A program made the position numbers and the translations under genes. Shown here piece by piece: positions 39,307-54,300 of a stretch of DNA of 64,000 nt (positions are counted from its first letter, which is position 1; each line of letters begins with the position of its first letter). The notes under the pieces were generated by a model, which searched no databases, had not been told where the DNA came from, and was given only the letters and a program-made list of their open reading frames with translations. This stretch comes from Galbula dea (Eukaryota; Chordata; Aves; Piciformes; Galbulidae). The DNA lies in the NCBI GenBank assembly GCA_013399015.1, contig VWZX01010570.1, forward strand, positions 186,001-250,000. Direction: 5' to 3'.

Positions 39307-42300
39307 CTTAGAACAGAGGCCACAGAAAACATGGAGTAACAATCAACAAGTAACAACAGCTGTAGTACAGTTCACAGAAAATGCATCTTGCTCGCAAACT
39401 CCCTTTCTGCTGTTCTTTTCCACTCGTGCCCCTACACCTCTTAACATGTCACCAAAAATCATGCCTCCTGTATGTGATCTCAGCTTCCTATCTGTCATAT
39501 AGCTTCTTTCCCATTCTGTGCTGCTCAAAACTCTTCACAGTGCAACATTTGTTCCCTTGTAAAACTTACTGCTTGCTGCACACCTGTTTACAGCCGTACA
39601 GCACTTGCTGCACACCTTTACACCATTTTTCACACAGACTCCTGAGTAAGGCAAATAAAGTCCACATGACAACGCTCCTGTGCTTATTATGCTCCTAAAT
39701 GTCCCCAGCCTTAAACTGTAAGATATCTGCTTCCATGCACTCTGGGACAAATGATAGGCTGTTTACCTACAGTATGCTTGCACTCACCTATAATGTCAAC
39801 TACGTGGAATTTCAGCTTCTGTTGCAGGGTTTTCAGAGCAGCTGTAAGGGAATCTTGAGATGATGACATTTTTATATTCTGTTTCACATCATTGGAAAGG
39901 GACAACCACAGCTTCCCAAAGTCTTCTGTAGTCATTTCCATTGGCCTAAAAATAAGTCCACCATATCTCTTAGCAAAGTAAGACACATTATTCAGAATGT
40001 ATTTGGTCTCCCAATCTGGAAGCAACAGGACAACAGAGCAAGCAAAAAGCAAACATATAGTTTAAGCAAACCCTCCTCTATCCAGCTTCATGTTTTAAAA
40101 GTTTCTATTCCTTGCTTTAGATTTCTAAACTAAAACAAAAACAAAAAAAACCCAAACATTATTTTATGCAAATGGAAGACCAAAGTGAATGGCCTTCAGA
40201 TATCTGCCCACTGAAAGAGACTGTATATGCATTCTGTAGTTTAGGAGTATTCTAACCTGCTGCTACTGTCAATATTCTCACTGGATTTGTACTTCTGTCT
40301 GGAACTCTGCCCTTTTTAATAAGCGTATAAACAAGCATTTACTATCTTTAACAGTCATCTCAGATTAAAATTAGCTGCTCAAGATGAAGCCTTGTATTTT
40401 CATAATCAACATCCAAATTATCTTGTCTAATATTTACTTGAGTACACACATTTTTAAGAACTGCAGCTTATTTTATTTACCTGATGAAGTCCAATAATGA
40501 TAAAGTTACTGAAAATTCAAGGTGAGTTTCCATCTCTGATCGGTAATTAATAGAGCCAGAAAGAACTCCCTGTGTACAGATTTTGTCCATACACACACAC
40601 TTCTGGCAAAGTTCCACGCTTTGAGCTTCAATTACAGGAAATTGGTAGGTGGGACTCTCCAAAATCTGTATCATTTTTTAAAAAGAAGATAGAATATAAG
40701 TCTTGCTGCCAAGTTGTGTAAGTGGCTAAGATACAACTATAAAATTGTGTAAGTGCCTTTTAACCCAAGAAAACTAAGTTGAAATACTTGGCAAATGAAC
40801 AGAGCTACCATTTCTCAGCTCTCATCAAGGATAGATCAATCATTAACATCTACTAAAGTTCTATGAGAATTAAAACACTGGAGAAGTTGACCTCTTGGCT
40901 TTATCCCATCCAGCTCCCTCCCTCCTGAATGATTGCTCAGAGAGACCAAGAACCTGAATTCTGTAGTTCTGTCCCAGAATAAATTAACAGAAAGGAGCAA
41001 GCAGCACTGCAACATACCCCAAGTTATATGCTAGAAGCAACAAGTTGAGAAATCATCCCTAATAACAAGGATAATTTGAAGATTACTCAGCAGTCCCTGG
41101 CCTCTCCAAACAAAGTAGTAACACAGATTCTATTTGTGATAGTGGTCTGTGTGGAAACTTAAAAGTGTTCTGCTTAGTTCTCTTTACCCAGTTGTTGCTT
41201 GCTGAGCATCTCCAAGGTTTTGTAATTCTGCATTTCTTCATCAAAACCCATGGACAGTCACATGCAAATAGGCAATTCCTAAATAGCTTTGCAATTATTT
41301 AAGTGAGGTTTCAATCAAGACTGCCATATGCTTTTACCACCCACAGTTAAATCCCAGATGTAGCCAACATCAAGAAATAAACTGAGCAACTCCTCTCCAC
41401 TGCCAAATGGACACATGAGAACAAGAATGAAACATGAGTAATACCTTTGAAAAAAAAACAAACAAAACCAACCTGAAGTAAACTTAACTGCACCATGTCT
41501 GCCTATCAGATAAAGACAAACAATGAACAAGCCCAACAGACACACCCAGACAAAAGAAGAGTTACATAGTGACTTCTTTGGCAACTCAAGCCATGCCATT
41601 CTAAGTATGACTGATCATGTTTGCATCCAGTCTTAAACATCAGAGAGAAGCACAAATCAGAACTAAAAAAATCATACATATTTGTTATATGAAGGCAAGC
41701 AGTATGAAATGAAATCAAGGTGAATTACTTTTGTACCAAATGGCACTAAGCTTAACCTTGAGATTTCTTTCACTACCCTCTAGGAGGTGTGCAATAGACA
41801 TAGGAAACAGTTTGGGGAAAAGGCATGGCTATTATTTTAACCAAATACTGCACACTCAAATGCAAGTGAAAAGCACGAAATTCCAAGTGAATTTCAAATG
41901 TAATGGATGCAAAGTTTCTTACCTGAAAACGTTCTGTTTCTTCAAACACTAAGTTGACAGTATTAAGCGCAGAAGTGGTTTTATTTGAAACAAAAACAGC
42001 GAGCAACAGAGAGTCATTTGTCCACACCTTACATGAACACAGTGCTAAGGCATCACTCTGACAAAGTTCCACTACTTCAGAGTGAGTGAGGTCTTTTAAC
42101 TCATCTGGTAAGGAAGGGACCAGCGGGGTTTTACTAGCACTTTGACACTGAGCACTTGAAGAAGGCTGAAAAATCTCAATATTACTGTCAGCAAACAAAG
42201 ACGACTGTGACAGCCTATTATCTGAAAGTCTCTCATCCACTCCAGATTCTTCTAGGAACTGAGGTGCTTCAAATGCTAAATTATCTTCCACAATATCTGC

Positions 42301-45300
42301 AGAACACAGGGAGGCTTTCCTTAACCTGGTGTTTATACTTCCCTCGCAGTCTTCTGTGTTAATAGGTACTGTATCAAGTAAGGGACCAAAATCAAAAGCA
42401 GCATTATTCTGGAAGTCTGGCACCTCCTCACTGTTTTGAGTTTCATTTATCTTTGACTTTCTTTTGAACTTCTGAGTAGCTGTGTCTGCTTTCCCCATCT
42501 GAAAAAGAAAAAAATAAATGGGTGGGGAAGTTTCTAGCAAGCAGCCACATTACCATTAACAGCATGAAACAGAGTGAGAAAGGACAAAATTATTACCAAG
42601 GCATTAATTCAAATGACAAATACAAATAGACCCCAAACATTTTGATGGATCCAGTAACAGGCTTACAGGGTATTGGATTAACCTATAACAAAAGAATGAC
42701 TCTAGGTTCTCTAAAACAAACTCAAAGCTCCCATTAAAAAGTAAGCACAGGTAAACATTTTCTGCTTAAACCAGTGGTAAATACCAAGATTTGAGCTGGC
42801 TAATATGATAATACTGGTTCTAAAAAGATTACTTAATGGTGAATTCTTTAATCTTCTGCATGTTAGGACTACGGGAAAGGGGATGAGGTTGACTCAGGGG
42901 AGGTTCAGGCCAGAGATTAGGAAAGGGTTCTTCACTCAGAGGGTGGTTGGGATCTGGAACAGCCTGTCCAGGGAAGTTGTCTCAGCACAATGCCTGACAC
43001 AGTTCAAGAACCTTTTAGATAATGCTTTCAGGCACACGGTTTGATTGTTGGGGTGTCCTCCATGGGTTTAAGAGCTGGACTTGACGAATCTATTGGGTCC
43101 CTTTCAGCTCAGTCAATACTATGATAACACTAATTTGTTCTCAATTTGCATATAAGTATCTGTAATTGTAAACAAGGCAACAGATAAACTTTAAACTGGT
43201 AAGTTTCAAAAGAACCACTTACCAGACTGACACCAGCATTTGATCCTAGCCCAATAAACAAAGTTGATGCTAACTGCTGCTTCTCTTTGTCTTCATCAGA
43301 GAGGCTGGCATTTTGATCAGACCTTGAGACAGGATGATCACCCATCTGTCCTGCTAATAAGCTGCCACAAGAAACAGTTTGTGGCTCATTTTCTTTCCCT
43401 GCTTTGTTTTCTTTCTTTGGGAGATAGCCTTCTTTTCCCCACAGCCTGCGTACTCCCTCAAGCTTCAGAGTATTTGTCCTGAAAATGTGAACAAAACAAA
43501 GCAGGAACAACCTAATGAACATCACATCATAAAAATATGCCAACACTCTAAACATTCACAGCTTTGCTACCTTGATATACACAGTGACTGTGGAATACAA
43601 ATGAACACTTTTGCCCCTGCATGAAGTTCTTTGTTAGTAATGTTATCATTACTTTTAAAACACCCTGCAAATGCAAACTTGGACTAGGCTACACAGCATT
43701 AGACACCTGTAGCCAGGAGCAGACTGCTTGCCAACTCCATCCATAGTTTCAGGTTACTTTTATAATGTATTTGAACATTTTAAAAGTGAATACAAGCAAC
43801 ATGGTAACCATCTTTCTCCCCAGGAGAGACATTCTGGGAATCTTTAAGTATATTTACAGTTCTACTGCTGATTCCTTATAATTTTAACTTCATGTAAGAG
43901 ACTGAAAATTAGAAGACACTCAAAGTATTATTACTTACGAAAAGTGTTCACGTTCTCAGACACCCTGAGCTCTAGTTAATTCAACAGACACAGGCTAAAT
44001 GCTGCAAGTCCTACACCTAAAAGCCTCACTTAAATTTTCTTACACAAACTGTAAAGAATCTGAAAAAGCTTCTAAGTTTTCCTGCATACCAATTTACCAG
44101 AGTATAAATTAAATTATTAATTTGTATGAAACTACAGATATGGAATTTATACATAGTGTTCTAAAGCTGAAGGAGTATCTTACACTCCAAAGCTCAGCCT
44201 CACTTTTATCTTAAAAAAAAAGTTTCCTTAAAAGGCACATTATTGTAAGCTCATAAAAAGTAAGTGTAGCTTGTAAGAAAGAAGCCAGGGCAAAAAATAT
44301 ATTTAATCACATAATCACCAGATAATCCTGTTCCAACTTTACTGTATGACTTAATTTGTAGTTTGTGAAGAAAGCAGTCTTAATGAACTACCTTTTTTCT
44401 AGTTATTTCAAAGAAGATACCACCTGAATTTCTTCTTACATGATAGAAGTTTCCAAGTTCAGTTTAATTCTTTCTAGTTGCATGTAACGAAAAAGCAAAG
44501 ACTCACAAAACTGACAAGAACAGAAGCTTAAATGTACTTCATATCAAACACAAATTAACTCACTCTTTATGCCCTGTCTCAGCACTATTACCAGATGTAT
44601 CAGAACCAAAAGATAAACCAGTGGGGGACTGTCTGCCAGTGAAGCCAGATGAGGACACACTTGAAGCAAATGACAATCCATATGGTTCAAAATTCAGAGC
44701 TGCAAGATAGATGGAATCTTAAAATTACAAAGAGGCATTAAAAAGGTAGGAAAGAAACTTATTTTCTGAAAACAGATATGTTGTACTGCTGTATTTCTCA
44801 TGCTTCCCATTCAGGATCCTATGCCTGTTGTTTTTGTTTTTTAGACAAATAGAGGATTTATCAAAAACATGTATTCGCTTGGTATGTGGTTTTAAATACT
44901 GAAATTAAACAGAAGTACTGACTGTACAGCATACCACCAAAAAATCTGCCAATGCTTAGTATTTGTAGATAGAAGTACTGTAGTGGATCTAAGTAAGTGA
45001 GCTTTTCCATTAATTCAGAAGTCTAAATAATATTTTGAGTTCACAGCATTATGTTCATATATCACTGTCTGCTTTGCAAACATACTTGACACCTTGGGTG
45101 ATAAAGCATTTTCACTAAGACTTGCAAATCGAGATTCAAAACTTGTCAGTTAAATTCTGTCAAAGCTCCACATGCAAGCAAATACTCAATATTATTTATT
45201 GTATACATTAACCTGCACAGTCAAAATCTTCCTTCTAAAATAATTTATTTGTAGACAAAGCAGTGAACTGGACTCATTTTTCTAATTCCTTAACAGTAAA

Positions 45301-48300
45301 GTAAGACTGAGAAAAGTTTTAAAAAAGCTATCCAAACCCAAAGTGAATCATTCAGAAGTGCCTAAAAGAAATCCTTATGTGACCAGCTATCATAAACTCC
45401 ACAAGTTTTTCTCTAGTTTAAAAAAAAAAAAGTAAAAAAAAAAAAAGCACTGTACACTTGTGGTTTATTTTTAAATAAATAAAAGTACATACTGCTGTTT
45501 CATCTTTACCTACACTAGGTAAGAAATGTAAAACTTCTGTCATAAAATAAGTTCACAATGTTACTACTGCAAACTGCAATTCCACTGATTAAGTGCTTAG
45601 TATAATAAAGTTAGGAACCCTTTGCTTTCACTTTAATAATCCCCATAAATTTCAAATCTCATAGACCAGTAGAGATTAGTAAAATGTTCTCATCTGCAGA
45701 ACAGCAACCTGTTATGTGAACAGTTACATATACCAGCTAGAGCGATGAGAACTAAAAATCTAAGTTGAACTTAGCTTAAGCTATCTACAGACAACAGATA
45801 TATTAAGATAACATTACTTTAAGAAACAATATTAACTGTACACTAAGATTATTTGTTAATACTTACTAGGTAAATTACCAGCTACTTAATAAATGCAGTA
45901 AACTAACAAGTCACCTTTTTCCTGAGAAAGCTTCTCCTCTTGTCTCTGGTGATGAGGTTTATATGGTGCTGCACCATGACCAAGTCCCTCAGCCACAAAC
46001 CCATCCAGAAAAGATAAGGAAGCATCTACCTACACAGAATTAAGGAAAGTGAGAAAGCAATGAAAATATTTTCTCTACATAAGCCTGATGTTACCAGAAG
46101 AATATTGTGTCTTATCAGCAAATCAGGATGTTCTGTCTCACATCTCCCAGTAAAGCTGCTGTATTAAGAGAAATTGTTAAGCAAGTATTCAACTGCTTGC
46201 AAGTTAACTTGTAATTCAGAGACTTGTAACCTAAATTAACTCTTTCAATATTGATTTTTGTCTAAAAAAAAAAAAACCCACGAAAACCAACACCAAAAAG
46301 CCCCACAAAAAAACAACAAAAGGCAAGCAGAGTGGAGTTTTCCCAAAATGGTTGACCTAACTGCTATATGAAAATACTGAATTCAAAAAGCCCCTCAAAA
46401 ACCTCAGCAATATCAGTAACATTTCCCATCATTTCTTATGGAGTGTCAAGTGTCAGTAGTTTCTAAGTAGGAGGCAAACCCTTTAAATTAAAAAGCAGTA
46501 CCACAACACTACAGCAGGCCTAACTTGTCTTTAAAATGAGACAATGACAAAAAAAAAAAAAATCAGTGTACGAAATCATAATTTTGTTAAAAGCTGCTCC
46601 AGCTTACTAACCAAACACCATGGCTCTGTCTTTCAGTACACAGCATTTTGATTCATCACACATGCCTGAAAAAGTTTGCTTCTGAAACTTCACCTTAAGC
46701 AGACTAAACACTAGCACCAGTGGAAACTGTCAAATATCACTCATTTTGAAGACGCTTTTTACCAATCTATCCAATTCCCCTGAACAGCAAAGAGGTTAAT
46801 GAGTAACAGTCATCACAGCAGTCTTACCACCATGTCACTGCAACTAGCATCAAACGGAAGCAAACTTTTCATGAGCGCTTTGTTTTGACACAGATGCTTC
46901 AGTTCAAAGGCATACTGCCTCATGCAGGTGTCCAGAGAGCTGCTGAATTCTTGGATTAGTTTGTCAACTGTTACTGAACAGGAGGTACTTGATGCTATCT
47001 TGGTGACTGCAGCCATTATCCACACTTTAGTTTCAGAGGTCACAAATGTCTTCTTCAGCAGGCTGTGTAGCTTCGTCAAAATAATTTCTGGATCAACATC
47101 TGTAACAAGGCTGGAATATTCCCCCAAAACCTAATCACAAAGACAAAATATGCATTTAGACACAGAGAAACGTATTCAGTTTTGAAATCAGAATGTAGCA
47201 CTAAATAACATCACAATAAAATCCACCACAAGAGGTCGCTAAAAGCAGATTTCAGAGTATTATCTTGACTTCAAGTGAAACCAGAATATTCATAACCAAA
47301 AATTAAAGTTAAAACTTTTCATTAAAAACATCACCACCTTTTACCTGTACATACAATTCTGACCACGTGTGGTACCTTACCCAACTCATAACTTGGAGGA
47401 ATTTCTGTGGATACAACACATTTTCCTCTTCAAGTAATGCTAAGTAAGACTGCACTGCAGACATCCGTAGCTGATCATCTTCTTTTCCATCATCAAATCC
47501 TAGACAGAAAACACCACACACTTTACCTGGAACGTAAATAACACCTTCCATCAAGTATTTCAAAGTGCATTTTAAGAAAAGAATCCAGATGATTAAGGAA
47601 CACATCTAATTCTTCAGAGCATGCAGGAGTTACCTTCAGCCAACAGTCTCAGAAAGTTGTTTGGGATGTCAGGATGCACAACATCACCTCCAACTGAAAA
47701 CACAGCATTCATTGTTTGGATGAACCACTCGTTGTTAGGGGCATATGTGTCCAGATGTTAAGGAATGAAGTGCTAAGGGATAACTTTTTGTTTCCTTTTT
47801 AGTGTGTTTCCTAAGGGAACCAATTTTCTATAAATGAGCTATTCATCTTGCTCTCTGTAGGAAGTTGGGGGCCTGACAGTCAAACATTAGCTCAGCCTAA
47901 CTGAAGAGGAAATATCCCTGCATCTTGTATGAAGCGTTTCCTGTAAACACAACACTTACCCATATCATCAGACAGGAATACACACAGAGAATCAAGCAAT
48001 GGCAAGTCTAACAGCAATGTCCACCATATGCAAATCTCTAATCATTACTCCCATTTTTTTGGCATAGTTAAAGAATATTTTCTTTATTTCTATGAAAGTG
48101 TGTTATTCTATAAATCCATACACCAAGCAGAGAGGTCTCTCATAGGAAGATCACTACCAGAATTACAGAACAGCACTCAATGTGGCACTGAGGCATGCCT
48201 CTCCATACAGTGGTGCAAGAACAGAAAGTTTAACATTAAAACCTTGTGGTTTTAAGTTTAAACTCCAAAATCAAAATAAAGTGTTTTAAGTGTCATCTTC

Positions 48301-51300
48301 TCTCAGTGAAATACAAGAAACTGTGGTAATTTTTGTATGCATTTTCTTTTGCATGTTTTTTTTGCATTTGAAAGAATGGAAAGCACAACTGTACCACCTC
48401 CTGCTACAACAGATCATGAAAGATGCTTTGAAAGGTACAAATGCTACACTTGCCTGAGCTCTGACTTGAAAGATTCAAAAAAAAAAAAAAAAGGATCTTT
48501 CCCAGCTAGTTTGGAAAATAAAAGGATATTTCTCAGCTAGTTCTGCTATTTTGCCTGTTAAGTTGATGATAGCATATTCCTCCTTGCTTTCTTTTAAGTA
48601 GTCAAGCATCTTCTGAACTATGACAATCACGTTCTGTCCATTTGTAATTCTGTAGAGAAGCTCTAAAGTCTGAAGGAGAAAGCAAAAGTATATTTAATTG
48701 GTTCTGATGACTCAAAAAAAGAAGCAGGAAAACAGAAACACTTTCGTATGATGCCAAATAGAGTAACTGTCTTTAATTGGCAAGTCTTAAATGAAATACA
48801 CTGCTCATCTACAAAGCTTGTCACATTAATCTTGTTTGTTACTGCTGTCTTGCAATAACTGAGACACACTATGCCTTGCATGCTACTCATTTTAGAGAGC
48901 CTGTCACCCATCTTAAAAATTAACTTAGCTTTTGACCCTTAAAAATTCACTGACCTCCCTTTTCATAATGGGATCTGGATGGTCTAGACATTCAATTATT
49001 GTCATCTGGTGCTGAAGTGCCAGATTAGGATCCTGCTGGATAACATAGGTCAGAGCCTTTAAACCTGTAATAAAAGTATTGGAAATTATATAAGAGAATG
49101 TATATTACCATGATCATACTGAAAGTATCTTAATGAAATCAGGTATCCTTACCTAAGTACTTCAAATTAATTTTAGGTGACAAAACAAATTTTCCAATGC
49201 ACTTGGCAGCCTTTTCAAGTAGTTCAGATTTGGGATAAATTGTATAAATTGTCTGGACACATTCAAATAAGATGGCTGTGGGGGCAAGAAAAAAGTCACC
49301 TAACTAATGTTATAAATACTTCTGTTATGTTAACAAGCAAACAAACTAATTGACTATGTAAAGGAATTGCAGTGTACAAGTATGCAGGAAGTGCTTAAGT
49401 ATTTTAGCATGATCAACAACTCACATTTTCAGTCTTTCCAAATAATTACATAAACCTCACCCACCATATGTAATATTATGATTTATCTCTGCTCTTCTTA
49501 AGGATTCATCTAGAACATCATACATCAATTCACTTGTCCTGTTATCAAGAAAAAAACATTTAAAATTTGCAGTACTAAGAAGCATGTTGTCTCATTTTGC
49601 CTAACAGCTCAAACACCATTACTGAAATCTGTAACACAAATTATTCATATCCACATTCACTTTTTAATGTGGAAGAGCTCTACAGCATGTTTCTAAATAG
49701 CATTTTACAAGACATTTGTAGCTTTCAAAAGAAACAATTATCACGTCTCAAGAAAAAAAACACTTCCCTCCCTGCTTGTATTAAGAAGAACAAAAAAAAA
49801 AAAAAACCCTCAACATCAACAGGAGAAGGATCACAGACAACCAGGTCCTCACAAAATGATGCCACTTTTTAAAATATCTTTAGTCTGGATTTTCATACAG
49901 CTGTTTGGTAACCTAGTAAAAAAAGTTCCAGTAAAAACTGTATTTCAAGCATATTCCATAATAATTGTTTAGCCAATCCAGAAGCTAAGAAGCTAATTTT
50001 GCAGTTTAAAAAGGATGTGCTTACTGTATTAGTTAATAAGAAATGCTAAAAGAAGTTCAACATTGAAATCTTTTTGTAAAAAAAAACCAAAAAAACAAAC
50101 AAACAAAAAAACCCCCCCCAAGTTAAAATCCAAACCAAACCAAACCAAACAAATCCAACCCCAAATCTCCCACACACCAAATATGAAAAATCCCCAAAAC
50201 ATCCCAGACCAGAAAGTCATCTGAGGTACAAGTCACAACTATATTCTTTGTACCTTCAAAATATTAATCACAGAGAAAGATCTAGTTACCTTGAATCATC
50301 TTTTCCTAACAGCCCCAAAATTCTCAGAAGCTGAATTTGTAACCATGGTGCTGGCACACTGTGATAGTTGAAGTCAGCAGGAAGCTTTCCTCCTACTACC
50401 TGCTTTAGGATGGTTACAAAACTCCCAGTCAAGTCCTTGTATCCAGATGAGTTTTCCTACATAATGAAAAAGAAATTTGAATATTCTGATACAGCACCTC
50501 CTCAACTTGAGTAAGATCAAAATACCTACACTGCTAGTTTCATTTCTTGAAATCAAATTTCTACTCTCATCCCTCAACACCTCTTCACTTTAAAACTGTA
50601 ATATTTCTGCACACATTGCAAAGTGAGTGAATGTAACTTGAAGGCAACAGTTAAAAAAAAAAATACAAGCAAATGTCAGCAAACTTGAACACACTGTAGA
50701 GGTTATATCCTGTAGCTAAGGATGTCAATGATGCTAAGCATTCAGATCGTGCAGGAAATAATCTGTCAAGCTAAAAGAGAGCTATCACAAAGGTAATACA
50801 GCTATCCACGACCACACAAATTCACTTTTCTAACCATTACAAGTAAGTTATTGCTGCAAAGCTTCTGTACAGTACACTGTGTATTTAAAATAAGTATAGA
50901 TACTTTAAAATAGCTCCTAAGTTCAGTTGTGCTTCTAATTCTTTGCCTACCTTAATCATTTGAAGATAAATATGCAAAGAAGCAGCCATGACTCCAGCAT
51001 CCCTGTCACATAAGGCTTTGCGGAACTTATCATGAATATGCTGGACTTGGTTCGGGGCAATCAGATAGAATTTATACAAAGCTTGCACAGCTTTCCTTCG
51101 GACAATTTCCCTAGGGAGAAATGAGATTTACATGAAACAAATTTAAGCTGCTTGTGTATTTTAAATACTTGAATTAACAAATCAACTTGCACTTGCTACA
51201 ATGTAAAATTTTGTGGCCAGCCATCAGAACATCATGATTTGGAGAGAGATGAGAACACATGTTTTATGTATTTGATAACAAGCAACTTTGCAACTACTAC

Positions 51301-54300
51301 GAAAGTGAGGAAGTGTACACTTGAAAGTGCAGTGTGAAAGGCTTGGTGTCAGATTGATGATTAAAAAGAATGGCCACCACAGCTAATCTGTTGTGGGCAA
51401 ACATGCAGTTCCAAAAAATACCTGTCTAGAAGTTAAGAGTCAGTTCATTCTGCAGTTCCCTTTGTAATCAGCACAACACTTACAATGTCATCCTCTGCAT
51501 ATGGAATATTACAAACTATAATCAAAGAATTCAGGGTATTGATATCTGCATAAACACTGTTATCAACAAAGTGTCTATAAAAAGATTTAGAAAAAAATTA
51601 TCACTGAAGTAACTCAAGGATTCTTATCTGTTTCATCACTTACTCTACAAACACTTCTTCATCCACATATTTGTTCAAAGGACTCCACAAGGTGAATTCA
51701 ATTACATTTTTTATCAAAACTGGTCATGAAAAAAAACTATCCAATACTCAGTCAAGACTGCAAATAAGTGAGACAAGAAATCCAACAGAAAATCTAGAAA
51801 AGGAGTAATTTCTGAAGGTAATGGTAAGAAAGATAACTGAGAATAATTCCACCAGTTTACCAAAACTACCTACAAAATTAAAATTACAAAACTGTTCAAC
51901 TGTACAAGGCTACTTAAAATGCTGTAAATGAACACATACTTAGAATGCTGAAGCTTGTCTTCTATTAGGGGAAGAACAGCTGGAATCATCTCCCGTGGAA
52001 AGATCTGGCTGACAATGGTTAATGCCATGCACACCTCTACTAGATTAGTGCTCTGTAAGTCCTGTAACAATCATTGAAATAAGAGAGCAATTTTTTCATT
52101 TAGCCTTTTAAATTCCGCACAGATGTACCCCAAATCTTTCACAAGCAGGCTGGATGTAGACCACCTACAGCAATGATCCTGCTGCCAGCTACCCTGTTGT
52201 CTCCTTATGTTGGAGAAGTGTCAGCTTTTACTGAGCTAATCAGGTTCTTTGCCTCTCTTATACAGGAAGAAGGAACAAGCAGCTCCTCACACATGTTATA
52301 GAACTACATTCATATTTTAAACATATGTGAGATTAACACACACAGCTACAATCAATGTTTATGTACTGAAATAGTTCAATGATTGCAAAACTATGCTGAG
52401 CCCTCAGTTGGATCACTGGGATGTGTCAGTTTTCACAGAATTCGATCTCACTAGTACTCTCCCTACTGCCTTTGATTTAGCCCAAAGAATTTAAAAAAAG
52501 AAAAAGCAAAAAAAGCAAGCTCAGTAGTACTGCCAGTTATGTATCTACAAAGCAAAATAAGACATTACCTCCTCCCTAAGAAGTGAATGTAAATTACACT
52601 TAACATTCTACAAAAACAATAAAAACTCAGTCTTTCCCAAATACAATTAAAAACAGCATATACAGCTCACTGTAACCTTAAACCAAAAGAGGATGGATGA
52701 ATTAATGAAATACAAGACTAGAATTATTATCCAAAACACATAAAACACATCAGATTTCCAACTGACATCATTATTTCATCTAGCCATTTGGCCCAGATAG
52801 GTCTTAGTCCTCATTTTGAGTTAGTTCTTCGTGGACTCTCATTTTTCACTTCTTTCTATAACCCTACTAGTTTCAAGACAGATTTTTGAAAGATTATAAA
52901 ACAGTTTCTAGTCACAACAAAAAAAATGAGCATCACCTTCAGTCTATCATTTCTGAATGATAACTTTGGCTGACCAAATATGAAAGTAATCACTACACAG
53001 GAAGAGTTAAAATAGGTCACAATTGCTCAAGTTGGAGGCAGTAGTACAGAAGATGAGCTATTATTCAGTAATAGATTTTCAGTGTCACTCCAAAGCATAT
53101 TTCCACTTTCTATCAAAATTATTAATAACTTAAAAAAGGCAACAGATACTTGCTGTCAGCTAACAGCAAAAGTTTACATTATAATAAGCACACATGGCTC
53201 CTCCTGGAATTGAGAATGCATATAACTGACACGTCTTACAAAGGAAATTTTATGGTATATCTCCTTTGAAAAAAAATTTAAAATATGTCTTCAACAGCAG
53301 AAAAGCCAAGATTAAATTAAAAAGCCAGGGAAAGCCATTTCACATTTTCACTGCTATCCAAAGAAACAGCAACTTCAAGAGAGCAAGACAAAACTAATGA
53401 ATACATAGCTTAGATACTGTGTGACACAAAATGGGAAGAATTGTTCCAAGTTTAGTTTACCTCCAGACCTCCAAAAACACTGTACCTTCACAACTGTGTT
53501 CACAAGTAGAAGTAGCAGTTCATGATTTTCATGTAGAAACAGAGAAACTGCCAAGTAACCTATAAAAGAAAGTAGCCTCCATTACTACTTTAAAGCAATA
53601 AGCAACTCCAAGACAGGAAACTTAACACTGTCTGTAATACAAGAAAGTTCATTCAAACAATGACAAAAACACAACAAAAAACCCCCCTCACTGTTAAGAC
53701 AGCAATTGCTTGTGTTTGAAATAGTAGAATTTTCCTTGATTTCCAGGCAAAACAGTTATATTTAAGTAGCAGTAAAGTTCAATAAAAAACAACTAATAAT
53801 TCATAAACTGTGAGAAATAAGAAACATTACAATACAATCGGCCAAGAGCACCATGAGATACCACTTCCTGCAAAACTAGTATCTTCTCTGTACAGAGAAA
53901 TGTGTATTACTTCTGGAGTAAACAACACAAGTGCACTTCCTGTATCTGTTTGTCTTTTTTCAAAAAATAAAGTCACATTTCAAATACATTTTATATTCAA
54001 CTTAGAATACAGAAGAGTAAATTCACCATCCCATGCCAAAAACTCCCTTGTTATTTCCTAACAAAGAGGGAAAACAATTCCAAAACCCCAGAAAAGAAAC
54101 CTTCCAGAAATCCAAGAGACTTAAAAGTGTGGAGAAGGGAGAGTGTGCCACAACTCATGACAATATTTGTATTACAGAAATGGATCTTAAAAAAAGTCTT
54201 AGCTCATTAAGGGCTTAAGAGATCAAAATGAACAACTTGGACACACATAAACTGTATTGTCTGGGCTATCACACTGATCTATCCACTTGTGAAACTATGG

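Noticed and set aside
47634..48669. AP4E1 broken between exons 11 and 12 (no GT-AG splice sites)
   Set aside because: The missing sites are explained fully by a U12 AT-AC intron with consensus donor and branch site that restores the conserved frame, so the gene is not broken here.
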